Shown here: positions 1 through 5,926 of the stretch, piece after piece
How positions within the stretch are numbered: the first letter of the stretch is position 1
Layout of the letters: every line of letters starts with the position of its first letter
Assembly (NCBI GenBank): GCA_913052515.1
Contig: CAJXFJ010000111.1
Location: 1 to 6,374 of the forward strand
Origin: an uncultured Flavobacteriales bacterium
GTDB taxonomy: Bacteria; Bacteroidota; Bacteroidia; Flavobacteriales; Vicingaceae
Length of the DNA: 6,374 nucleotides
Direction of reading: 5' to 3'
Position numbers and translations under genes: made by a program
Notes under the pieces: generated by a model
The model's database searches: none
What the model saw: only the letters and a program-made list of their open reading frames with translations
Told to the model about the DNA's origin: nothing

Positions 1-1932
1 GTAACTAAACTCATCAATAGAAACTTCTTCAGAAAGTCGATTAAACCTACCAATATAGGAATAGCCTAAGTTAAACTTTACCGTTTTACTAGCTATAGAA
101 GCCCTAGCATTTAATCCTTTGGTTTTAAATTCACCAATATTTAAGTAAACTAAAGTATCTCCACCAGCTGAGTTGGTATTCGCGAAGTTGATTTGATTTC
201 GAATATCATTATAGAACAAAGAAAACTCACCTTCTAATAAAAACTTATCGAACAAATGCTTTCTAGAAATGGCGGCAGAATAGTTATCCGATTCTTCGGC
301 CTTTAAGTCTGAATTGCCAAAAAGAGAGTGATTTACATCATCAAAATTAAAATACAACTCCTTTAGAGAAGGAGCGCGGAATCCTCTTGCATAGGCAATT
401 CGAATAGTAACCTGATTCTGCATTTTGTATTTTAAATTTAAGGCAGGGGTTAAGGGCGCATCATATTTTGTATTGTAAGCATAACGAATTGCAGGCTTAA
501 CTGTTAATCCTCCTTTTACCATTTGTGTAGAGGCAAAAATGGCATAATCTCCCAATTTTTGCTCGCCACCATCTATTCTTTTTCCAGAAGCTTGTTCTTG
601 GTTTATGTCATAACCTACTTCATAATTAATCCAAGAGGAATCTAAATTTGTTGTCACACTTGCTCTTGACATGATTAATGAAAAAGTTGAAGTGTCTTGA
701 ACATCATTTCCCTGTACTTCTGGTCTTAATTTACTTTCTAAAGTGACTAAATCTTTAATACGAGACTCTTTGATACGTTCAAAATCATTGTAAGCTGCTA
801 AAAAATTGAGATTTAACTGCTTACTTAATTTACCTTGCGCGGAAATACTTTGATCTATTCGTTGAGTATGATAATAATCGTCAAAAGCAGTGATGGTTCT
901 TACTCCTTCTCTTGGAAGTCCATAATTAAAGATGGTTTCATCTAAAATTTCAGCCTTGTACCCTAATCGTAATGTCTTTAGATTATAAAAATATTGGGCA
1001 CGCCCAAACCATTGTTCTTTTGGATTCCATTGATCTACTCGCCCACTATCTGCCTTTTCAGCCTTAAAAGAAGGGAAAAAATCATTGGATGGACTCCAAC
1101 CATCAAAGTAGTTTCTTCCGCCTGAAATTCGTACAAAATGTTTTTTTCCAAATCGTTTTGAAGCAAAAGCATCAAAATTATAAGTACCTATATTTTCCAA
1201 GTAAGAAGAGGCGCCAACACTCCATTTATTGCTATCTGTTTTTTTGGTGATAATGTTTATTGTTCCTGCTAAAGCATTGCTTCCGTAATTGACACTTAAT
1301 GGTCCTTCTACAATTTCAATTCGCTCTACATCATTCAAGTTGATTTGATTTAAATCAATCTGACCATCTAGCCGACCAATCACAGGTACACCATCAATCA
1401 GAATCTTTACATTTTGTCCACTTACCCCTTGCAAGCTCATCCCTGAGCCCAAAATATTGTCTTGAGATAAGCGAACGTTAAGTTCATTGGTTAATACATC
1501 TTGTAAATTAACCGCTGCCATTTGCTGCATTTTCTCTTGCCCAATAACTCGAACCTTATGAACTGATTTTTCAGTACTACTTTCACCATATTGAGCCGTA
1601 ACGACAACTTCATCCATAGCAAAATCTTTTGGCTTTATACGAAGTACAAAAGAAGTATTCCCTTTTGTTAAGGTATCATACAATGTACTGTACCCAACAA
1701 AAGATACTTGAACAGGAAGTAAATCGGTGCCGGCCCAAAAAGCAGCAGGAATTGAAAATTTACCTTTTGGGTCTGCAGAAAAAAATTGCATTTTACTTTC
1801 AAGTAAAAAACCAATGGTTGCCCCCGGAAGATTTTCTCCATTAGAAGCATCTTTAATGATGATATTCTGAGCAAAACTAATTGCACAAAATATCATCAAA
1901 AAGAAGGTCAATATGCCAGCTTTGAAATTCAA
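1..1932 (-). CDS. hmuR: TonB-dependent haem/haemoglobin receptor, HmuR-like (3' end beyond window)
   Basis: This is an outer-membrane beta-barrel that would bring haem into the periplasm using TonB energy. The frame is open from 1932 to the window edge, giving 644 codons; a full receptor would need roughly another 50-150 residues. The only in-frame start before the signal peptide is TTG at 1932, directly after the TAG stop of hmuS. It gives a good signal peptide (residues 1-21, K4, a hydrophobic core, SFA before Q22), whereas the next ATG (residue 13, at 1896) would destroy it. Residues about 24-105 resemble a carboxypeptidase-regulatory-like domain (NGENLPGAT, VSFVGY). A TonB-box-like DEVVVTA lies at 107-113. 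The plug follows, with ILIDGVPV at 177-184 and YGSNALAGTINIITK ending near 230. The barrel carries FRAP at 518-521, His535 and GNSDL at 539-543. This matches the FRAP-His-NPNL arrangement known in haem receptors, with NSDL in place of NPNL. The substrate is inferred from that motif and from the operon; the receptor class is certain. Confidence 0.93.
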   Translation of the reverse strand, partial: MNFKAGILTFFLMIFCAISFAQNIIIKDASNGENLPGATIGFLLESKMQFFSADPKGKFSIPAAFWAGTDLLPVQVSFVGYSTLYDTLTKGNTSFVLRIKPKDFAMDEVVVTAQYGESSTEKSVHKVRVIGQEKMQQMAAVNLQDVLTNELNVRLSQDNILGSGMSLQGVSGQNVKILIDGVPVIGRLDGQIDLNQINLNDVERIEIVEGPLSVNYGSNALAGTINIITKKTDSNKWSVGASSYLENIGTYNFDAFASKRFGKKHFVRISGGRNYFDGWSPSNDFFPSFKAEKADSGRVDQWNPKEQWFGRAQYFYNLKTLRLGYKAEILDETIFNYGLPREGVRTITAFDDYYHTQRIDQSISAQGKLSKQLNLNFLAAYNDFERIKESRIKDLVTLESKLRPEVQGNDVQDTSTFSLIMSRASVTTNLDSSWINYEVGYDINQEQASGKRIDGGEQKLGDYAIFASTQMVKGGLTVKPAIRYAYNTKYDAPLTPALNLKYKMQNQVTIRIAYARGFRAPSLKELYFNFDDVNHSLFGNSDLKAEESDNYSAAISRKHLFDKFLLEGEFSLFYNDIRNQINFANTNSAGGDTLVYLNIGEFKTKGLNARASIASKTVKFNLGYSYIGRFNRLSEEVSIDEFSY

Positions 1933-1935
1933 CTA
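1930..1935 (-). promoter_or_regulatory. Abutting stop/start TAG-TTG in the same frame (hmuS/hmuR junction)
   Basis: Reading the minus strand, the TAG stop of hmuS (1935-1933) is followed at once by TTG (1932-1930), which begins the receptor frame. The two genes therefore share one reading frame interrupted by a single stop. No purine-rich Shine-Dalgarno is visible upstream, only a TTGGTTAGTTAGTTG run. Termination followed by re-initiation (translational coupling) is the simplest reading. TTG is chosen because the signal peptide needs residues 1-12. Confidence 0.7.
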
Positions 1936-3000
1936 ACTAACCAATATTGAATTTTCCTCAACCTTAGCGACAATTGACCTCCAAGATTCTAACTCTGGAA
2001 TACCAGGTTTTCTTTTTCCAAAAAGTTGAACAATTTGTTCTCCTTCAGAATTAAAACATTCTAAAGCAGTTACCACACCATCTTCGGAAGGCTTCCTTAC
2101 AATCCAGCTTTCTGCAATGGCAGGCTCTTTAATATGTAAATTAAAATCAGGGTCCATAATGTTAAACCACTCATTGTGATCTAATAACTTTTTAACTGGT
2201 CCTGTATGAATTTGAATCATTCCTTGATTTCCTACAAAAACCATAATTGGCGTTTGATCTTCAGCAGCACTTGTGATAATGTTTCTCAAAGCTTTATTAT
2301 CTACTTTAACTGCATAATTTCCTTCAGGTGCTAAGCGCAAAGCTTGTGTTCTTGTTACTCCATACTTTTTCAACATGCCAAAAAAGTGGTGAGTATCCTG
2401 AAGTTTTATCCAACTTTCTTGAAAGCCTTGTACATCAATTTCTGTATCTGCTTTTTCTACTTCTTTTGGAGTAGAGGCTTCTACAGTTTGCTCAGGACTT
2501 TGATCCATGTGTAAATAATCTTTTACAAGCTGGTCGTAAACTTCTTCATTGCTGTCTGCAACCAAATATATTTTATGCACAGCCTCTCCGTCTTTTGCAA
2601 AGAATTGAATGCTCTTTCTTATTTTACCTCTACTTTCTTCTTGAACTGCATAAACTGAAGCCCAATTTGCAAAAAAGATTCTCAAATCAATATCCTCTCC
2701 AACAAAAAGCCCAACATGAGGATTTTTCAACTCAGGGTTTAAATATGTACCCTTACGTTCATGAACCACTTCATTGTTTCTTGTTAAAGCCATCACCTTA
2801 CCTAATTTTTCTACTTCCGCTAAAATATTAGCAAACTCAGGTCTTAAACGGCTAACTTCTTCACCACATTTGGTGGCAAGCAACTCAACTTCAGTAACTC
2901 CTAATTCTTCAGCTGCATTTCTTATTCTCAATGATGGGTTCGACGCTTTTAGTTCAGCCCATTTTTCTTTTAAACTTCCGCTTACTGCTTCCATGTTCAA
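1933..3000 (-). CDS. hmuS: HemS/ChuS/HmuS-type haem-degrading (haem-handling) protein
   Basis: This cytoplasmic protein is expected to take imported haem from HmuUV and bind, store or degrade it. It has no signal peptide, and its 355 residues fit the usual 340-360 of the family. Two homologous halves are visible. The first (about 10-165) has DLRIFFANW near 105-113 followed by SIQFFAKDGEAVHKIYL. An acidic linker spans about 166-190. The second half (about 191-350) has DTHHFFGMLKKYGVTRTQA from 202 and ends VQLFGKRKPGIPELESWR. By analogy with HemS/ChuS, where a His of the second half and an Arg of the first contact haem, His204 (or His205) and Arg107 are the likely ligands; this is my inference from motif position. 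The start is either TTG at 3000, overlapping the upstream stop as TTGA, or ATG two codons later at 2994, which I slightly prefer. It should not be confused with the CobN-like protein also called HmuS in Porphyromonas. Confidence 0.92.
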   Translation of the reverse strand: MNMEAVSGSLKEKWAELKASNPSLRIRNAAEELGVTEVELLATKCGEEVSRLRPEFANILAEVEKLGKVMALTRNNEVVHERKGTYLNPELKNPHVGLFVGEDIDLRIFFANWASVYAVQEESRGKIRKSIQFFAKDGEAVHKIYLVADSNEEVYDQLVKDYLHMDQSPEQTVEASTPKEVEKADTEIDVQGFQESWIKLQDTHHFFGMLKKYGVTRTQALRLAPEGNYAVKVDNKALRNIITSAAEDQTPIMVFVGNQGMIQIHTGPVKKLLDHNEWFNIMDPDFNLHIKEPAIAESWIVRKPSEDGVVTALECFNSEGEQIVQLFGKRKPGIPELESWRSIVAKVEENSILVS

Positions 3001-3179
3001 TTTAAGTGTTTTAGTATTTCTATCGTATTTAATTCATTCAATGAAGCACAAGCCAAATAAAATCGGCTCATGCCATTTGAGCTAACAGACTTTAGTAAAT
3101 GAAGCACTTTTTGCTTGTCTTTACTTGGTAGTTGCTCAAGTTTGTTTATCAATTTCTTCAAATCAGGTGTATGTTTCAT
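2997..3179 (-). CDS. Unrecognised 60-residue protein inside the haem operon
   Basis: I do not recognise this 60-residue protein. Its start overlaps the hmuV stop as ATGA (3179-3176), and its stop overlaps a possible TTG start of hmuS (TTGA, 3000-2997). That placement argues for a real, translationally coupled gene rather than a chance frame. The N-terminal half is lysine-rich and probably helical (LKKLINKLEQL, then a likely turn at PSKDK, then KVLHLLKSV). The C-terminal half is more mixed, with one cysteine in FYLACASLNEL, and ends in a short helix-like IEILKHLN. There is no signal peptide, membrane segment, CxxC pair or obvious haem motif, although His3, His27 and His58 are present. It is probably a small cytoplasmic helical protein, perhaps tied to HmuV or HmuS by position only. 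Function is unknown, and a non-conserved spacer frame cannot be excluded. Confidence 0.65.
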   Translation of the reverse strand: MKHTPDLKKLINKLEQLPSKDKQKVLHLLKSVSSNGMSRFYLACASLNELNTIEILKHLN

Positions 3180-4003
3180 GCTGTTTGAAGTTTTAAATTT
3201 CTAATGGCAACTGGTTTTGCTGACTTTGGCTTTCCAAAGTAAATCATAGGACAATCTTGATAAGGATGCTCTTGTACACTAACTTCAATATCATAGGCCT
3301 CTTCAAGAATTTCCTTCTGAAGCACATCTTCTACATTCCCTACCTTTTTCAATTGGCCTTTATGCATCAACACAATTTGATCGGCAAATTGCGCTGCCAA
3401 ATTCAAATCATGCATAACTATTAATACCAAATGGCCCTCTTTCGTGTATGATTTTAATTGCTCAAGTAATTGAAACTGATATTGTACATCCAAGTTATTT
3501 AATGGCTCATCCAACAAAAGCAACTTAGGCCCACTGTTATTTTCTTCTTTTAATTGAGCAAAAACTCTTGCAGTTTGCACACGTTGTTGTTCTCCCCCAG
3601 ACAAACTATGGTAACTGCGTTTTGCCATAAGCTTTGTTTGAGTCAGTTCCATCATTTCATTAACAACCTCATAATCAAATGAAGAGGCTTGTTTCTTAAA
3701 ATGAGGATATCTTCCCATCATGACTACTTCTTCAGCAGTAAACTCAAAACTTAAATCTGTTTTTTGAGTTAAAACGGCTCTTTTTTTAGCCACTTGTTCT
3801 GCGGGCAAGTCATGTATTTTTTCTTCTTGCCACCAAACTTCTTTAGTGCCATAATCACCGCAAATAGAACGCAATAAAGTTGATTTACCCGCCCCATTTG
3901 GCCCTACAATAGCAATTAAACGACCAGCTTTTACTTCAAGACTAAACTCGTGCAAAACACACTTTTGCTTAAAAGAAACGTTTATGTCTTTCAATCTTAA
4001 CAT
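3176..4003 (-). CDS. hmuV: Haem ABC importer ATP-binding protein HmuV
   Basis: This ATPase of the type II (BtuD/FhuC-like) importer drives haem transport by HmuU from periplasm to cytosol. All nucleotide-binding elements are intact: Walker A GPNGAGKST at 34-42, Q-loop Gln80 (LTQ), signature LSGGEQQR at 134-141, Walker B LLLLDEP at 161-167 and the switch histidine His198 in MHDLNLAAQ. MMGRYPHF near 95-102 is typical of iron/haem/cobalamin ATPases of this branch. At 275 residues it is of normal length (about 255-275). Its ATG at 4003 overlaps the TGA of hmuU by one base (TGATG), and its own TGA overlaps the next start as ATGA, so translation is probably coupled. The fold is certain; haem as the cargo is inferred from hmuT, hmuS and the receptor nearby, since siderophore or cobalamin ATPases look very similar. 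Confidence 0.95.
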   Translation of the reverse strand: MLRLKDINVSFKQKCVLHEFSLEVKAGRLIAIVGPNGAGKSTLLRSICGDYGTKEVWWQEEKIHDLPAEQVAKKRAVLTQKTDLSFEFTAEEVVMMGRYPHFKKQASSFDYEVVNEMMELTQTKLMAKRSYHSLSGGEQQRVQTARVFAQLKEENNSGPKLLLLDEPLNNLDVQYQFQLLEQLKSYTKEGHLVLIVMHDLNLAAQFADQIVLMHKGQLKKVGNVEDVLQKEILEEAYDIEVSVQEHPYQDCPMIYFGKPKSAKPVAIRNLKLQTA

Positions 4004-5043
4004 CAGCTGATTTTTACTTTCTTTCGATTTAATATCAAATACAAGAAGACTGGAGCACCAAAAAGGGCTGTTAGAATTCCTATGGGCAATTCTGCCGGAA
4101 TTACAACGATACGAGCAATATTATCTGCCCAACAAAGCAATAAACCTCCTCCTAATGCTGAAGCAGGAAGTAAAGTGCGATAATCTCCTCCAAATAATAA
4201 TCGAATGATATGAGGAACCACCAATCCAATGAAACTAATCATACCACAAAATGCGACTCCCGCACCTATTGAAAGAGCTGAAAAAATAATGACCTTTAAC
4301 TTTAGTTTTTCGGTGTTAACCCCCATATACATGGCTTCTTGCTCACCAAGAGATAATGCATTGAAAGATTTAAACAAGGGTAATAAAAAAGCCAAGCTAA
4401 TTGCAGTTGATATGGCAAGCACTCCTACACTCAACCATGTAGCACCACCTAGACTTCCTAAAGTCCAAAAGGTTAACGTTCTAAGTTGCTCATTATCTGC
4501 TAAGAAAGTAAGTAAACCGACACCCGCAGCAGCAATGGCATTGATTGCGATTCCAGCCAATAACATACTCATTACATTAACTTGCTTCCCTTCTTTGGCA
4601 ATTTTGAAGATAATAAAAGTGGTGACCAGAGCCCCTAGAAAAGTAGCAATAGCTAATAATGAAATACCACCCAAAGAATAAGAAGCACTAAGTACTCCAT
4701 CTGCTAAAACAATGACAATTGCTGCAGCTAAAGCAGCACCCATTGATATCCCAATTATACTTGGATCGGCTAATGGGTTTCTAAACAGACCTTGTAAAGA
4801 AGCACCACTAATGGCTAATGATGCGCCAACCATTAAACTCAATAAAACTCTAGGTAATCGAATTTGCCAAACTACGGCAGCAATTCGTTGGTCATTTAAT
4901 GAGCCTAGTCCAGTAAGCTTTGTCCATATAATTTGAAGACTATCATAAAAAGATAATTCGAAAGCGCCTAAACCAATAGAGATAGGTAATGAAACAAGCA
5001 CAGCACTTAACAATCCAAATATGATGAGGCTTCTTTTATTCAT
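4003..5043 (-). CDS. hmuU: Haem ABC importer permease HmuU (FecCD/BtuC family)
   Basis: This inner-membrane permease forms, as a dimer, the haem channel between HmuT and HmuV. Its 346 residues are mostly hydrophobic helices, consistent with the roughly ten membrane segments of the FecCD family. Family hallmarks are present: RLPRVLLSLMVGASLAISGA near 62-81, QGLFRNPLADP near 84-94, and SFIGLVVPHIIR near 270-281 followed by GGDYRTLLP. The region from FRNPLADP to the PHIIR loop includes the segments that normally contact the substrate-binding protein and the ATPase. The C-terminal ELPIGILTALFGAPVFLYLI is also typical. The ATG at 5043 lies inside the end of hmuT, so the genes overlap by 8 bases, and its stop overlaps hmuV by one base. 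Cargo is assigned from context; the family alone would also allow siderophore or cobalamin. Confidence 0.94.
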   Translation of the reverse strand: MNKRSLIIFGLLSAVLVSLPISIGLGAFELSFYDSLQIIWTKLTGLGSLNDQRIAAVVWQIRLPRVLLSLMVGASLAISGASLQGLFRNPLADPSIIGISMGAALAAAIVIVLADGVLSASYSLGGISLLAIATFLGALVTTFIIFKIAKEGKQVNVMSMLLAGIAINAIAAAGVGLLTFLADNEQLRTLTFWTLGSLGGATWLSVGVLAISTAISLAFLLPLFKSFNALSLGEQEAMYMGVNTEKLKLKVIIFSALSIGAGVAFCGMISFIGLVVPHIIRLLFGGDYRTLLPASALGGGLLLCWADNIARIVVIPAELPIGILTALFGAPVFLYLILNRKKVKIS

Positions 5044-5920
5044 TATTCAATTCAACTAATTTTTTGTTTAATTCTAAGGCTGCTTCCCCAACTCTTGGTC
5101 CAAAACCTGCCATAAATAATCCATCCATACCAATGAAATTGTTCTCACGACCTGCTGTGGTTTGTGCAATTGCCGGAATTTGTTTCAAAGCTTCAATACC
5201 TCCCATGCTAGATAAGGCAGTTTGGAACATTAATATCACTTCAGGATTGGATGACACCATAGATTCTGCGGTTAAAGGCTTGTAACCTTCAAAGCCGTTA
5301 GCCACATTTTCACCCCCAGCTATTTCTATCAATTCCGCTACCGCTGAACCATTACCACCCACACTCATATTACCCGCTCCTCGAGCGTATATAAACAAGC
5401 CTTTGGTTTGTTGTTGTAGTGGTTTTATTTCTGCTAAATGCTCATCAATAACTGTAATTAAAGAGTCCCCCTTTTCAGGAACCTCTAATCGGTCAGAAAT
5501 CTGATTAATCAGTTGCTTGGTACTCTCAATAGAAAACTCTTGATCGACAACCAAAACCTCTACTCCTGCGGATTCAATCTGTTGCAACAATTCAGGTCTT
5601 AATCCTTTTTTCAAAACCAAAACCAAATCTGGTTTAAGCGCTAAAACACCTTCACTATTAATGGAAGAAATGTGTCCTAGTTTGGGCAATTTTGCTACCA
5701 AATCCTCCGGATAAGTACTGGTAATATCAACACCTACCAATAGGTCAGCTTTACCCAAGCTGACCACAGTTTCTGTTAATGCGCCAGACAAGCTAACAAT
5801 TTTTTGGACCTCTTGGGTCGACGTTTCTTGGTGTTTTTCATCAACACCTTTGTCAGCTTGTGAAACACAAGCTGACAAGATGCTGACTACGAATAGAAAA
5901 CAAACTAAATTCTTATTCAT
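5036..5920 (-). CDS. hmuT: Haem-binding lipoprotein HmuT of the ABC importer
   Basis: This substrate-binding protein delivers haem to HmuU. Residues 1-17 form a lipoprotein signal peptide with lipobox LSAC (15-18), so Cys18 should be lipidated and the protein membrane-anchored. A short polar linker leads into a BtuF-like fold from about 38: QKIVSLSGALTE, then DITSTYPED (65-73), then LKPDLVLVL. The second lobe starts near 173 with GLFIYARGAGNMSVGGNGSAV. The closing MDGLFMAGFGPRVGEAALEL is characteristic of the HmuT haem group rather than siderophore binders. Tyr70 in the TSxYP motif is the likely haem ligand by analogy with studied HmuT proteins. The second-lobe histidine reported for Yersinia HmuT is not evident here. 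The start is ATG at 5920, six bases after the upstream stop. The 294 residues are of normal length. A strong inverted repeat covers codons 15-24. Confidence 0.92.
   Translation of the reverse strand: MNKNLVCFLFVVSILSACVSQADKGVDEKHQETSTQEVQKIVSLSGALTETVVSLGKADLLVGVDITSTYPEDLVAKLPKLGHISSINSEGVLALKPDLVLVLKKGLRPELLQQIESAGVEVLVVDQEFSIESTKQLINQISDRLEVPEKGDSLITVIDEHLAEIKPLQQQTKGLFIYARGAGNMSVGGNGSAVAELIEIAGGENVANGFEGYKPLTAESMVSSNPEVILMFQTALSSMGGIEALKQIPAIAQTTAGRENNFIGMDGLFMAGFGPRVGEAALELNKKLVELNNE
5850..5878. repeat. Perfect 13-bp inverted repeat with 3-nt loop (hairpin) inside hmuT
   Basis: The arms TTGTCAGCTTGTG (5850-5862) and its exact reverse complement (5866-5878) flank the three bases aaa. 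The transcript can therefore fold into a 13-bp stem with a UUU loop. It covers codons 15-24 of hmuT, that is, the lipobox and the first residues of the mature protein, about 45 bases after the start codon. There is no U-run after the stem in the transcript (AAGGTGTTG follows), so it is not a standard intrinsic terminator. It might be an mRNA-stabilising or processing structure behind the first gene, or an operator-like palindrome. The repeat itself is directly visible; any role is inference. Confidence 0.9.
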
Positions 5921-5926
5921 GAAACT

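Noticed and set aside
1345..1358. 14-bp perfect palindrome TTGATTTAAATCAA inside the receptor gene
   Set aside because: It is AT-only at the centre, lies deep in coding sequence in a region with repeated GATT units, and such palindromes are likely by chance in AT-rich DNA. A similar AT palindrome occurs near 6074-6089.
1668..1886. Minus-strand 72-codon open frame within the receptor gene
   Set aside because: It is out of frame with the receptor signal peptide and N-terminal domain, which clearly occupy this DNA; the translation is Leu/Phe-rich without features.
2774..3085. Plus-strand open frame of about 100 codons opposite hmuS and the 60-residue gene
   Set aside because: It lies antisense to a well-supported family gene, has low-complexity Ser/Asn-rich translation and no recognisable domain. 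The same applies to 4229-4681, 4712-4936, 5064-5285, 2595-2831 and 1629-1844.
3040..3107. 10-bp direct repeat AATGAAGCAC (3040-3049 and 3098-3107) within the 60-residue gene
   Set aside because: The copies fall in different codon phases, are short, and no third copy was seen nearby, so chance is adequate.
3360..3416. TTATGCAT / ATGCATAA inverted repeat with some inner pairing in hmuV
   Set aside because: The outer arms are 8 bp with a loop of about 41 bases, and the inner pairing is only a few bases; it covers conserved codons for Met-His-Asp.
5845..5880. Intrinsic transcription terminator at the hmuT hairpin
   Set aside because: The stem is strong but no U-tract follows in the direction of transcription, and hmuTUV would be cut off.
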